A model generated the notes under the pieces. It had not been told where the DNA came from, did not search any database, and saw only the letters and a list, made by a program, of their open reading frames with translations. The translations under genes and the position numbers were made by a program. DNA of 64,000 nucleotides from Lineus longissimus (Eukaryota > Nemertea > Pilidiophora > Heteronemertea > Lineidae), in assembly GCF_910592395.1 (NCBI RefSeq), contig NC_088308.1, positions 17,995,501 to 18,059,500 on the forward strand, read 5' to 3'. Position 1 is the first letter of the stretch; the number at the start of each line of letters is the position of its first letter. Shown piece by piece: positions 13,333 to 26,343 of the stretch.

Positions 13333-14532
13333 GTAAGCTATACCTGTTTAACGATTTGCTTCAGAAAACAAAACTTAATACCGTTCAACAGGAAAGAAAT
13401 GTTTAGTTGTTACCCTTTTGGTTCACCATACAATCGTGGCAGCGGAACGTATGAGAAGGATCCTCTACCCTCGTTTAAACCATGGACCTTACCAACACTG
13501 AGCTACGACCACGTTTAATAGGTGTCCTTCTTCTTCGTCTTCACCGTTAGTTTGTTTGCATATTTATTAGGTGGATAATATTTAGATTTGAACATTCGTC
13601 CGCGTTTCTTGTCAGATGGTGCGTGGTATATATGTGGCAAATATGGCTTCAGAGACAGTGCAACTGTGAACTGAAGATCAAATTATGCTACAAAAAATCC
13701 TGATTGTTGACCCATGCCACTTGTTCCAGGTAAAAGCTACGATAAAAATTATCATTATGAACTACCGAGAGATCACACATAGCGATATCGAGACTTATTG
13801 ACCAAGACGTGTTCGCGCCAGGCTTACCTTGGACACTGCATTATTATCGACGCTTGAGGTGGAATAATAGAACGGAAGCGAAAACTAAATAGAAAACTAG
13901 CTGCATAAGTGTTGACTCCGCTACTGCCTGTTGCTCGCTTACTGACTCTGCGTCATTTACAGAGGAATTCAATCCGATACGGACATCGAAGGAAAATATC
14001 TACTTTGCAATAATCATCTATGTAATCAGCGCGAAATATGAAACGATAATTGCTACTAGTGATGATTGTGTCGATACCACATCAGTCCTGATTGATGCCT
14101 TCAATTAAGAAGTAGCGACTTTCCAAAATACCGCCAGTTTTCCAATTCATCAACAACAAAAAAATCAGAAGTTTGCACAGACGTACTATGCATTTACAGA
14201 TAATACGTTATCTAGTCCATTCACGAAACGACTATAGCTTTCCTTCGCTCTACGTACATAAGTAGTTTTGTTTTCTACAAAAGTTTCTTGACACAGAAAA
14301 CGAGAGATTCTAAAAGACATTACAATGTACGCCATTACAACCAAGCATCCAACATCCAAGGTCACGTGGTGGTCATATGACGAGCAAGGTGTACCAGTGC
14401 ACCAGACGTCCCCTTCCGCGCATGAACATCAGTTTCATCCACAACATATACTATACCGCGGCCACTTGCATAGTGGTTACCTCACTTGATGGCACTGTTT
14501 TGACAAACATTTCATTTGACATGTTGGCTTGA
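13333..14532 (-). promoter_or_regulatory. Promoter and spacer upstream of GPCR-3
   Basis: On the minus strand a TATATA box (13,627-13,633) lies about 295 bp before the ATG. A splice-donor-like TTG|GTAAGG (13,493|13,492) and an acceptor-like TTAAACAG just before GTATAGC (13,343) suggest a short non-coding first exon followed by a 150-bp intron. The block with CTCGTTTAAACCATGGACCT lies within that intron. Farther upstream (13,810-14,030) is the conserved spacer block. The promoter model is inferred from motif positions and conservation among copies. Confidence 0.45.
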
Positions 14533-14626
14533 TGATAATCCACTGTTTCTCACTAAACCTGAGAATATATATTCAGATTTCTGAAGCAAGATCTCTGGAG
14601 CGGCAAACTCGGCCACTCTCCCGCTA
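14533..14626 (-). pseudogene. ABCC10 terminal-exon remnant (junction type 1)
   Basis: 94 nt matching the last 31 codons of ABCC10 ([12 protein letters not shown]... to NSGL), with the stop TAA changed to TCA. It ends abruptly at CCCGCTA, where the sequence switches to receptor 3' flank (ATCGCACCAGAGG). Confidence 0.85.
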
Positions 14627-14786
14627 ATCGCACCAGAGGTGCTTTCAATTAACTAATACGAGCATCACCTACGTGCATCACTCTCACCGTGCAAGGCACA
14701 TGCATTTGGCCAAAAATCTTCAATGCATCACTCGATCGGCCAACCACATACACATGGTCAATACATCCCTCGTAGCACAATATACT

Positions 14787-16468
14787 TCATCGCGTAAAGC
14801 GCATGCATCCGGGCATCCATGCGGTCAAAACATTCCGTGCATCATGCCTGTACTTCTTGCCTCCAAGCACATACAAATAAAAATTGACTGCATGGTTCAT
14901 TACAGAAATTGTCACTGTAGCCCAGTAGATGACATCTATTCTGAGAAGCCAATAGATGTGGCTGTAATCATACTCTGCCATTACTTCCGGGATTGTGACC
15001 AGCACCTCGAATATCAGATACGGCGAACAGAGAACGACAAACGCCAGGGACACCAACACTAGAATTCTCGTCAGATGGGCATTTTCTAAGTTTTCCTTTT
15101 CATCTTTGGCCATTTTCCGCCTCTCCGAAGCTGCACGTTTTACGCTAATTAAGATTAAGATATTCGATATTAGAATCACTGTGAATGGCAATACACCCAT
15201 AGCCATCAAGTGGTAGGCAGCCACAGCCACCTCAAGCCACTGATGTTCCTTGAACTCGGTAAAAGGAGAGGCGAATTCAGTCCCCAAGAACTGAATTTTA
15301 AAGCCAAAGAACATGTTGATATCTATTGTGCACGGGATAATCGTTAAAATAACGACTATTTTCTTGGCACGCGATGCTGTGCAGATGCTCTTAGCTTTCA
15401 GTGGAAATAAAACAGCGCATGCACGATCTACAGTCATAGCAGCAAGTGAAAGTCTTGAGGCTGTCCCTGATACGAATACGGCGTAAAGAACTGCTCTGAA
15501 ATTATATTGTAGACAAGTGCATCAGGCTCATCAGCGATTTACAGCAAATCTCGAGTTGGTGCAAGAACCTTTTGCCTTTTCCGTCAACAAAATATATTCT
15601 CCGTCGGTTCTAGAATTTAAAGCGTCCCGAAAACTTAATGAGGGCAATCAGCCAACTTGGGTACCCATGATAATCTTCCCCGCTCATAACAAAGAGATTA
15701 ATCGGAAAATTTTATTGCAAATTGTTGACTACATGTAATTGTGACTTGAAGATCAATAGCCTGTTCAACTACTAGTGCGGGAATTAACTGACTATAACCA
15801 TGGTAACACATTGGCCTAAGCATTGACAGAGTTGGCAAAGTAATTGGTGAGATAGCAGCGAGGTCCGGCAAATCGAATGAAATCGCTCCAGTATGACGTG
15901 CACGTGTCGATGTAGGTATGAACACTTCACTCTTTCCAGGACATCATATGTCATACGTCTTATAAAGTCGCTACATGTATGTACGCCACACGGGAGCGGG
16001 TTTATTTTCGATTTGAGGGAAATGGCAAACTTGTGGGAAAGGTGCGAGAACCCATTTGGCACGTCTACAGTGTATGCGGGGTCAAATTTATTTCTGAATG
16101 GTCACTTTGTGAAATAAGAGACGTACTAACGTCGCCATCTCTTCAACTTGTTCGATCATCACTCCCAAGCCGTGGTGTATCAAAAGAACATAAACGAGAT
16201 GACTAACCAAGTAAATGGTGTCCAGGACAGCAAGAGCCGTCATATACACACTTGTACTTATGCTTCTATACTCTTTTTTAGTTGTTATGAGCAACGAGAT
16301 AGAGTTCCCAAACAACCCAAACATGACAATGATCAAGTGTGTCCACTTTTTGAAAATACTATGAGCTATGCGTAGTGCCAGAAACTCATCATTTGACTGA
16401 TTCAGAAATAAAATGGTGCTGATCAACGAAGCCGATGTGAAGTTTTCTCCATCCATTTCGTTAGACAT
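14787..16468 (-). CDS. GPCR-4: rhodopsin-like G-protein-coupled receptor
   Basis: Predicted 348-residue receptor, exon 1 at 16131-16468 and exon 2 at 14787-15495, acceptor AATTTCAG, split codon 2+1. Landmarks are as in the other younger copies: NFT and NQS sites, GLFGN, LAVLD, VDRACAV, LCSPYLIF, NFYLY. The tail is four residues longer than in GPCR-3 (ending WMPGCMRFTR). The donor of exon 1 reads GTTAGT instead of the GTAAGT of all other copies, a change at position +3 that probably weakens splicing. If the donor failed, translation would run on for about 14 codons into the intron and end after helix 2. The coding frame is otherwise intact. Confidence 0.8.
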
Positions 16469-17661
16469 GTAAGCTATACCTGTTTAACGATTTTCTTCAG
16501 AAAACGAAACTAATACCGTTCAACAGGAAAGAAATGTTTAGTTATTACCCTTTTGGTTCATCATACAATCATGGCAGCGGAACGTATGGGAAGGTATCAC
16601 CCTCGTTTAAACCATGGACCTTACCAACACTGAGCTACGAACGCGTTTAATAGGTGTCCTTCTTCTTCGTCCTCACCGTTCGTTTGCTTGCATTTAAGGT
16701 GGATAATATTTAGATTTGAACATTCGTCCGCGTTTCTTGCTTGATGGTGCGTGGTATATAAGTGGCAAATATGGCGTCAGAGACAGTGCAACTGTGAACT
16801 GAAGATCAAATTATGCTTAAAAAAATCCTGATTGTTGACGCATGCCACTTTTTCAACTTAAAAGCTCCGATAATAATTATTATTATGAACTACCGAGAGA
16901 GCACACGTAGCGATATCGAGACTTATTGACCAAGATGCGTTCGCGCCAGGCTTACCTTGGACACTGCATTATTATCGACGCTCGAGGTGGAATAATAGAA
17001 CGGATGCGAAAAGTAAATAGAAAACTAGCTGCAATAGTGTTGACTCATCTACTGCCTGTTGCTCGCTTACTGACTCTGCGTCACTTACAGAGGAATTCAA
17101 TCCGATACGGACATTGAAGAAAAATATATACTTTGCAATAATCATCTATGTAGTCAGCGCGAAATATGAAACAATAATTGCTACTAGTGATGATTGCGTC
17201 GATACCACATCAGTCCTGATTGATGCCTTCAATTAAGAAGCAGCGACTTTCCAAAATACCGCCAGTTTTACTAATTCATCAACAACAACAAAATCAGAAG
17301 TTTGCACAGACGTACTATGCATTTACAGATAATACGTTATCTAGTCCATTCACGAAACGACTATAGCTTTCCTTCGCTCTACGTACACAAGTAGTTTTGT
17401 TTTCTACAAAGGTTTCTTGACACAGAAAACGAGAGATTCTAAAAGACATTACAATGTACGCCATTACAACCAAGCATCCAACATCCAAGGTCACGTAGTG
17501 GTCATATGACGAGCAAGGTGTACCAGTGCACCAGACGTCCCCTTCCGCGCATGAACATCAGTTTAATCCACAACATATACTATACCGCGGCCACTTGCAT
17601 AGTGGTTACCTCACTTGATGGCACTGTTTTGACAAACATTTCATTTGACATGTTGGCTTGA
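16469..17661 (-). promoter_or_regulatory. Promoter and spacer upstream of GPCR-4
   Basis: TATATA at 16,755-16,760 (minus strand), the donor-like GTAAGG at 16,624, the acceptor-like TTAAACAG near 16,479 and the conserved spacer block at 16,940-17,160 match the arrangement upstream of GPCR-3. No gene is seen in the rest of the spacer. Confidence 0.45.
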
Positions 17662-17755
17662 TGATAATCCACTGTTTCTCACTAAACCAGAGAATATAGA
17701 TTCAGGGGTCTGAAGCAAGATCTCTGGGGCGGCAAACTCGGCCACTCTCCCGCTA
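17662..17755 (-). pseudogene. ABCC10 terminal-exon remnant (junction type 1)
   Basis: Same 94-nt remnant and same CCCGCTA/ATCGCACC junction as at 14,533-14,626; it lies between GPCR-4 and GPCR-5. Confidence 0.85.
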
Positions 17756-17929
17756 ATCGCACCAGAGGTTGTGTGATGACAGTGCTTTCAGTTAACTAAT
17801 ACGAGCATCACCTACGTGCATCATTCTCACCGTGCAAGGCACATGCATTTGGCCAAAAATCTTCAATGCATCACTCGATCGGCCAACCACATACACATGG
17901 TCAATACATTCCTCGTAGCACAATATACT

Positions 17930-20900
17930 TCATCGCGTAAAGCGCATGCATCCGGGCATCCATGCGGTCAAAACATTCCGTGCATCATGCCTGTACTTCT
18001 TGCCTCCAAGCACATACAAATAAAAATTGACTGCATGGTTCACTACAGAAAATGTCGCTGTAGCCCAGTAGATGACACCTATTCTGAGAAGCCAATAGAT
18101 GTCGCTGTAATCATACTCTGCCATTATTTCCGGGATTGCGACCAGCACCTCGAATATCAGATACGGCGAACAGAGAACGACAAACGCGAGGGACACCAAC
18201 ACTAGAATTCTCGTCAGATGGGCATTTTCTAAGTTTTCCTTTTCATCTTTGGTCATTTTCCGCCTCTCCGAAGCTGCACGTTTTACGCTAATTAAGATTA
18301 AGATATTCGATATTAGAATCACTGTGAATGGCAATACACCCAAAGCCGTCAAGTGGTAGGCAGCCACAGCCACCTCAAGCCACTGATGTTCCTTGAACTC
18401 GGTAAAAGGAGAGGCGAATTCAGTCCCCAAGAACTGAATTTTAAAGCCAAAGAACATGTTGATATCTATTGTGCACGGAATAATCGTTAAAATAACGACT
18501 ATTTTCTTGGCACGCGATGCTGTGCAGATGCTCTTAGCCTTCAGTGGAAATAAAACAGCGCATGCACGATCTACAGTCATAGCAGCAAGTGAAAGTCTTG
18601 AGGCTGTCCCTGATACGAATAGGGCGTAAAGAACTGTTCTGAAATTAGATTGTCAGACAAGTGCATCAGGCTCATCAGCGATTTACAGCAAATCTCGAGT
18701 TGGTGAAAGAACCTTTTGCCTTTTCCGTCAACAAAATATATTCTCCGTCGGTTCTAGAACTTAAAGCGTCCCGAAAACTTAATGAGGGCAATCAGCCAAC
18801 TTGGGTACCCATGAGAATCTTCCCCGCTCATAACAAAGAGATTAATCGGAAAATTTTATTTCAAATTGTTGACTACATGTAATTGTGACTTGAAGATCAA
18901 TAGCGTGTTTTATTACTAGTGCGGGAATTAACTGACTAATATGTAAAGAGCAATCTCTGGTGAACTCACACAACTGTTTGACATGGGGGAGCCCCCCAAA
19001 CCCCCGTCCTTCTGACATATTTAGCCAGTACATTGGGGGATGAGTCCCCCAAACCCCCTCCCCCGTTCTCTGAAAGTGACAGATTTTAGTCAGTACATTG
19101 GGGGGAAGGCCCCCCCCCCCCCCCCCCCCCCATTGGACTCTAAAAATAGAATTCCTTGGAGACGCTGAACAATAAGGCCCCATAAAGAAATAGTCCCCGC
19201 CCCGGTAGCTGTCTCATATCTGCGGACAGAAGCAGCTCTTTGTGGTGAAATAATAATTGAATTTTCCACCTGCTAGCCTAGATATTTGTGTGTTTCTTCA
19301 CCAGTTAGTTAATAACGAATTTTTGTAGCTGATATATTCTTAATTGTTTTAACGCGTTTTTTTGGATTCGTTTGGCGCCAAAATCAAGAATGGCAAATTT
19401 ACGATCTTGACACTAGAGGCGCTGATGTCGTTCCGGAACGGTAGATGCTAAATCGGATAGCCAGGCGGTACGGGAACTCCTGCACTCTGACCACGTGACC
19501 TACATCATTACTTCACAGTTCCGGTGTAACATCTGTGGTTGTTTCCCAGGTGTCAGTGTTTCCAAACAATAGGCAGCTAGAGAGACCACGACTTTTCAAT
19601 AGGGGGGATACACAGAAAAACTTGTCAATCTATTTTTGAGCGTTCCCAAACAATGAGGGGAAACACTCAAAAACAGAAACACTCAAAAACATTACACCGG
19701 CACTGGGTCGAGTTTGGCAGTTACTAGAAATCACGTGACTGGATCTGGATTTAGTAGTGTTAAGACTGACTTTTTTTAAGTAAAGTACGTAAATCGAGAA
19801 GAAGAGGACGTTTGCTTTGTCTGCAATGAAATGTCAGAACTGTCTCAGTCGACGTTGTCCTGTATGTCCTAGCAGACGATTTTTGAATACATGATGTCCC
19901 ACACCCGCACTTCAGTGGCGCCGGTGTGAATAAATCTACTTGTATGAATGGTCAATGGCTCATGACGTCATGAAATAATTGCGTCACGAGGAAGGAAACA
20001 ATGGGAATCATGGTAACTGTGGTTGCGGTGCGTCGTGAAAGCAGGATCGGCAAGCGCGGCCCGTATGGAATGCGACAAACTGTACCGGAACCAGAATTGT
20101 CATGGGTCTGCACAATTTTTTTCAGATTCGATGGACATGATGGATATATGAATTTTGTTTACACGTTATATACATACGTAACCATTACACTCACTACGTT
20201 GTGTGAGTTAATATGTAAAGAGCAATCTCTAGTGAACTCACACAACTGTCCTTCTGACATATTGAGCCAGTACATTGGGGGATGAGTCCCCCAAACCCCC
20301 TCCCCCGTTCTCTGAAAGTGACAGGTTTTAGTCAGTACATTGGGGGAAGGCCTCCCCACCCCCCCCCCCCCCCCATTTGACTCTAAAAATAGAATTCCTT
20401 GGAGACGCTGAACAAAGGCCCCATAAAGAAATAGTCCCCGCCCCGGTAGCTGTCTCATATCTGCTGAAAGAAGCAGCTCTTTGTGGTGAAATAATAATTG
20501 AATGCATGTCATAACACCCAGGAGCTTTTTCTCATTTCTGAAACAGTTGCATGGTTGGAATGAATTTCCAAATCAGTCCGTCAAATCTCTATCCAAATGG
20601 AACTTTAAGACCACTCTATATTTGTGCAGTAGTGTTAAAACTGACTTTTTGAAGTAAAGTACGTAAATCGAGAAGAAGAGGACGTTTACTTCGTCTGCAA
20701 TGAAATGTCACAACTGTCTCCGCCGACGTTGTTGTCCTGTATGTTCTAGCAGACGATTTTTAGATACACTTCAAGACAGTGGCGCCGGTGTGAATAAATC
20801 TACTTGCGTGATTGGTCAATGGCTCATGACGTCATGAAATAATTGCGTCAACAACGGGAATCATGGTAACTGTGGTTGCGGTGCGTCGTGAAAGCAGGAT

Positions 20901-21736
20901 CGGCCAGCGCGGCCCGTATGGAATGCAACAAACTGTACCGGAACCGGAACTGTCATGGGTCTGCACAAATTTTTTCAGATTCGATGGACATGATGGATAT
21001 ATGAATTTTGTTTACACTTTATACACATACGTAACCATTACACTCACTACGTTGTGTGAGTGATAACCATGGTAAGACACTGGCCTACGCATTGACAGAG
21101 TTAGCAAAGTAATTGGTGAGATAGCAGCGAGGTCCGGCAAATCGAATGAAATCGCTCCAGTATGACGTGCACGTGTCGATGTAGATATGAACACTTCACT
21201 CTTTCCAGAACATCATGTGTCATACGTCTTATAAAGTCGCTACATGTGGTACGCCAAACGAGAGCGGGTTTATTTTCGATTTGAGGGAACTGACAAAAGT
21301 GGGAGAAAGGTGCAAGAACCCATTTGGCACGTATACAGTGTCTGCGGGGTCAAATGAATTTATGAATGGTCACTTTGTGAAATAAGAGACGTACTTACGT
21401 CGCAATCTCTTCAATTGGTTCGATCATCACTCCCAAGCCGTGGTGTATCAAAAGAACATAAACGAAGTGACTAACCAAGTAAATGGTGTCCAGGACAGCA
21501 AGAGCCGTCATATACACACATGTACTTATGTTTCTATACTCTTTTTTAGTTGTTATGAGCAACGAGATGGAGTTCCCAAACAACCCAAACATGGCAATGA
21601 TCAAGTGTGCCCACTTTTTGAAAATATCATGAGCTATGCGCAGCGCCTGAAACTCATCATTTGACTGATTCAGAAATAAAATGGTGCTGATCAACGAAGC
21701 CGATGTGAAGTTTTCTCCATCCATTTCGTTAGACAT
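17930..21736 (-). CDS. GPCR-5: rhodopsin-like receptor with expanded intron
   Basis: Predicted 348-residue receptor with exon 1 at 21399-21736 and exon 2 at 17930-18638. Both exons are open, donor GTAAGTACG and acceptor AATTTCAG are canonical, and the codon is split 2+1 as in the other copies. The intron is 2.76 kb instead of about 0.6 kb because a 2.1-kb two-copy element (18,939-21,063) sits in it. Protein landmarks match GPCR-4 (94-97% by eye), with VAIPEIMAEYDYSDIY before helix 7 and the longer tail ending CMRFTR. Whether the enlarged intron, with its G/C runs, is spliced efficiently cannot be judged from sequence. Ligand unknown. Confidence 0.8.
18939..21063. mobile_element. Two tandem copies of a non-autonomous element inside the GPCR-5 intron
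   Basis: The sister introns read GACTATAACCATGG; here GACTA is separated from TAACCATGG by 2.1 kb. The insert is two related units, about 18,939-20,208 and 20,209-21,063. Each starts AATATGTAAAGAGCAATCTC and ends in the hairpin ACTCACTACGTTGTGTGAGT. An 11-bp inverted pair, ACTCACACAAC (18,964) and GTTGTGTGAGT (21,051), lies near the ends. Unit 1 has about 400 bp of extra internal sequence. Both units contain G/C-rich runs and a TGACGTCA (19,963 and 20,827). No transposase is present. Probably a MITE-type element that tandemly duplicated; family unknown. Confidence 0.75.
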
Positions 21737-22931
21737 GTAAGCTATACCTGTTTAACGATTTGCTTCAGAAAACGAAACTTAATACCGTTCAACAGGAAAG
21801 AAATGTTTAGTTATTACCCTTTTCGTTCACCATACAATCATGGCAGCGGAACGTATGAGAAGGTATCACCCTCGTTTAAACCATGGACCTTACCAACACT
21901 GAGCTACGACCGCGTTTAATAGGTGTCCTTCTTCTTCGTCCTCACCGTTCGTTTGCTTGCATTTTAGGTGGATAATATTTAGATTTGAACATTCGTCCGC
22001 GTTTCTTGCTTGATGGTGCGTGGTATATATGTGGCAAATATGGCGTCAGAGACAGTGCAACTGTGAATTGAAGATCAAATTATGCTAAAGAAAATCCTGA
22101 TTGTTGACCCATGAAACTTTTTCAAGTTAAAAGCTCCGATGATGATTATCATTATGAACTACCGAGAGAGCACACGTAGCGATATCGAGACTTATTGACC
22201 AAGATGCGTTCGCGCCAGGCTTACCTTGGACACTGCATTATTATCGACGCTCGAGGTGGAATAATAGAACGGATGCGAAAAGTAAATAGAAAACTAGCTG
22301 CATTAGTGTTGACTCATCTATTGCCTGTTGCTCGCTTACTGACTCTGCGTCACTTACAGAGGAATTCAATCCGATACGGACATCGAAGAAAAATATATAC
22401 TTTGCAATAATCATCTATGTAGTCAGCGCGAAATATGAAACAATAATTGCTACTAGTGATGATTGCGTCGATACCACATCAGTCCTGACTGATTGCCTTC
22501 AATTAAGAAGCAGCGACTTTCCAAAATACCGCCACTTTTACTAATTCATCAACAACAACAAAATCAGAAGTTTGCACAGACGTACTATGCATTTACAGAT
22601 AATACGTTATCTAGTCCATTCACGAAACGGCTATAGCTTTCCTTCGCTCTACGTACACAAGTAGTTTTGTTTTCTACAAAAGTTTCTTGACACAGAAAAC
22701 GAGAGATTCTAAAAGACATTACAATGTACGCCATTTCAACCAAGCATCCAACATCCAAGGTCACGTGGTGGTCATATGACGAGCAAGGTGTACCAGTGCA
22801 CCAGACTTCCCCTTCCGCGCATGAACATCAGTTTAATCCACAACATATACTATACCGCGGCCACTTGCATAGTGGTTACCTCACTTGATGGCACTGTTTT
22901 GACCAACATTTCATTTGACATGTTGGCTTGA
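21737..22931 (-). promoter_or_regulatory. Promoter and spacer upstream of GPCR-5
   Basis: TATATAT at 22,024-22,030, donor-like GTAAGG at 21,893 and acceptor-like TTAAACAG near 21,747 reproduce the GPCR-3 layout. The conserved spacer block is at about 22,205-22,430. Confidence 0.45.
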
Positions 22932-23025
22932 TGATAATCCACTGTTTCTCACTAAACCAGAGAATATAGATTCAGGATTCTGAAGCAAGATCTCTGGGGC
23001 GGCAAACTCAGCCACTCTCCCGCTA
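22932..23025 (-). pseudogene. ABCC10 terminal-exon remnant (junction type 1)
   Basis: Same 94-nt remnant of the ABCC10 C-terminus with the CCCGCTA/ATCGCACC junction; it lies between GPCR-5 and GPCR-6. Confidence 0.85.
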
Positions 23026-23205
23026 ATCGCACCAGAGGTTGTGTGATGACAGTGCTTTCAATTAACTAATACGAACATCACCTACGTGCATTACTCTCAC
23101 CGTGCAAGGCACATGCATTTGGCCAAAAATCTTCAATGCATCACTCGATCGGCCAACCACATACACATGGTCAATACATTCCTCGGAGTACATTGCATCA
23201 GTACT

Positions 23206-24874
23206 TCATCGCGTAAAGCGAATGCATGCGGTCAAAACATTCCGTGCATCTCTCCTGTACTTCTTGCCTCCAAGCACATACAAATAAAAATTGACTGCAT
23301 GATTCATTAGAGCAAATGTCACTGTAGCCCAGAAGATGACATCTATTCTGAGAAGCCAATAGATGTCGCTGTAATCATACTCTGCCATTACTTCCGGGAT
23401 TGTGACCAGCACCTCGAATATCAGATACGGCGAACAGAAAACGACAAACGCCAGGGACACCAACACTAGAATTCTCGTCAGATGGGCATTTTCTAAGTTT
23501 TCCTTTTCATCTTTGGCCATTTTCCTCCTCTCAGAAGCTGCACGTTTTACGCTAATTAAAATTAAGATATTCGATACTAGAATCACTGTGAATGGCAATA
23601 CACCGTTAGCCGTCGAGTGGTAGGCAGCGACAGCCACCTCAAGCCACCGATGTTCCTTGAACTCGGTAAAAGGAGAGGCGAATTCAGTCCCCAAGAACTG
23701 AATTTTGAAGCCAAAGAAAATGTTGATATCTACAATGCCCGGGATAATCGTTGAAATAACGACTATTTTCTTGGCACGCGATGCTGTGCAGATGCTCTTA
23801 GCCTTCAGTGGAAATAAAACAGCGCATGCACGATCTAAAGTCATAGCAGCAAGTGAAAACCTTGAGGCAGTCCCTGATACGAATACGGCGTAAAGAACTG
23901 TTCTGAAATTAGATTGTCAGACAAGTGCATCAGGCTCATCAGCGATTTACAGCAAATCTCGAGTTGGTGCAAGAACCTTTTGCCTTTTCCGTCAACAAAA
24001 TATTCTCCGTCGGTTCTAGAATTTAAAGCGTCCTGAAAACTTAATGAGGGCAATCAGCCAACAGGGGTTCCAATGAGAATCTTCCCCGCTCATAACAAAG
24101 AGATTAATCGGAAAATTTTATTTCAAATTGTTGACTACATTTTATTGTGACTTGAAGATCAATAGCGTGTTCTATTACTAGTGCGGGAATTAACTGACTA
24201 TAACCATGGTAGCACATTGGCCTACGCATTGACAGAATTGGCAAAGTAATTGGTGAGATAGCAGCGAGGTCCGGCAAATCGAATGAAATCGCTCCAGTAT
24301 GACGTGCACGTGTCGATGTAGATATGAACACTTCACTCTTTCCAGGACATCATATGTCATACGTCTTATAGAGTTGCTACATGTACGTACGCCACACGGG
24401 AGCGGGTTTATTTTCAATTTGAGGGAAATGGCAAACTTGTGGGAAAGGTGCGAGAACCCATTTTGCACGTATACAGTGTATGCGGGGTCATATGAATTTC
24501 TGAATGGTCACTTTGTGAAATCAGGGACGTACTTACGTCGCCACCTCTTCAATTTGTTCGATCATCACTCCCAAGCCGTGGTGTACCAAAAGAACATAAA
24601 CGACATGACTAACCAGGTATATGGTGTCCAGGACCGCAAGAGCCGTCATATACACACATGTACTTATGTTTCTATACTCTTTTTTAGTTGTTATGAGCAA
24701 CGAGATTGAGTTCCCAAACAACCCAAACATGGCAATGATTAAGTGTGCCCACTTTTTGAAAATACCATGAGCTATGCGCAGCGCCTGAAACTCATCATTG
24801 GACTGATTCAGAAATAAAATGGTGCTGGTCAACGAAGCCGATGTGAAGTTTTCTCCATCCATTTCGTTAGACAT
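23206..24874 (-). CDS. GPCR-6: rhodopsin-like G-protein-coupled receptor
   Basis: Predicted 344-residue receptor, exon 1 at 24537-24874 and exon 2 at 23206-23902, donor GTAAGTACG, acceptor AATTTCAG, split codon 2+1. It has NFT and NQS N-terminal sites, GLFGN, LAVLD, LDRACAV, FCSPYLIF and NFYLY, with a short tail ending TACIRFTR. Exon 1 is identical in predicted protein to that of GPCR-7. From about 23,640 rightward the DNA is almost the same as from 26,780 (3,138 bp later). The inferred acceptor of the 5' untranslated intron is changed (AAACTGG instead of AAACAGG). Ligand unknown. Confidence 0.86.
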
Positions 24875-26069
24875 GTAAGCTATACCAGTTTAAAGATTTT
24901 GCTTCAGAAAACGAAATTTAATACCGTTCAACAGGAAAGAAATGTTTAGTTATTACCCTTTTGGTTCATCATGCAATCATGGCAGCGGAACGTATGAGAA
25001 GGTATCACCCTCGTTTAAACCATGGACCTTACCAACACTGAGCTACGACCGCGTTTAATAGGTGTCCTTCTTCTTCGTCCTCACCGTTCGTTTGTTTGCA
25101 TTTTAGGCGGATAATATTTAGATTTGAACATTCGTCCGCGTTTCTTGTCAGATGGTGCGTGGTATATATATGGCAAATATGGCGTCAGAGACGGTGCAAC
25201 TGTGAACTGAAGATCAAATTATGTTACAAAAAATCCTGATTGTTGACCCATTCCACTTGTTGCAGTTAAAAGCTACGATAAAAATAATCATTATGAACTA
25301 CCGAGAGAGCACACATAGCGATATCGAGACTTATTGACCAAGATGCGTTCGCGCCAGGCTTACCTTGGACACTGCATTATTATCGACGCTTGAGGTGGCA
25401 TAATAGAACGGAAGCGAAAATTAAAAAGAAAACTAGCTGCATTAGTGTTGACTCCGCTACTGCCTGTTGCTCGCTTACTGACTCTGCGTCATTTACAGAG
25501 GAATTCAATCCGATACGGACATCGAAAGAAAATATCTACTTTGCAATTATCATCTGTGTAGTCAGCGCGAAATATGAAACAATAATTGCTACTAGTGATG
25601 ATTGCGTCGATACCACATCAGTCCTGATTGATTCCTTCAATTAAGAAGCAGCGACTTTCCAAAATACCGCCACTTTTACTAATTCATCAACAACAACAAA
25701 ATTAGAAGTTTGCACACACGTACTATGCATTTACAGATAATACATTATCTAGTCCATTCACGAAACGGCTATTGCTTTCCTTCGCTCTACGTACATTAGT
25801 AGTCTTGTTTTCTACAAAAGTTTCTTGACACAGAAAACGAGAGATTCTAAAAGACATTACAATGTACGCCATTACAACCAAGCATCCAACATCCAAGGTC
25901 ACGTGGTGGTCATATGACGAGCAAGGTGTACCAGTGCACCAGACTTCCCCTTCCGCGCATGAACATCAGTATAATCCACAACATATACTATACCGCGGAC
26001 ACTTGCATAGTGGTTACCTCACTTGATGGCACTGTTTTGACAAACATTTCATTTGACATGTTGGCTTGA
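24875..26069 (-). promoter_or_regulatory. Promoter and spacer upstream of GPCR-6
   Basis: TATATATA at 25,163-25,170 and donor-like GTAAGG at 25,032. The acceptor-like CAG expected near 24,885 reads CTG. The conserved spacer block spans 25,345-25,640. Confidence 0.42.
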
Positions 26070-26163
26070 TGATAATCCACTGTTTCTCACTAAACCAGAG
26101 AATGTATATTCAGGATTCTGAAGCAAGATCTCTGGGGCGGCAAACTCGGCCACTCTCCTGCTA
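26070..26163 (-). pseudogene. ABCC10 terminal-exon remnant (junction type 1)
   Basis: Same remnant, ending CCTGCTA before ATCGCACC; it lies between GPCR-6 and GPCR-7. Confidence 0.85.
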
Positions 26164-26343
26164 ATCGCACCAGAGGTTGTGTGATGACAGTGCTTTCAAT
26201 TAACTAATACGAGCATCACCTACGTGCATCAATCTCACCGTGCAAGGCACATGCATTTGGCCAAAAATCTTCAATGCATCACTCGATCGGCCAACCACAT
26301 ACACATGGTCAATACATTCCTCGTATCACATTGCATCAGTACT

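Noticed and set aside
18842-19183. Minus-strand frame rich in Gly and Pro in the GPCR-5 intron.
   Set aside because: It arises from the G/C runs of the inserted element and has no start context or homology beyond the second unit.
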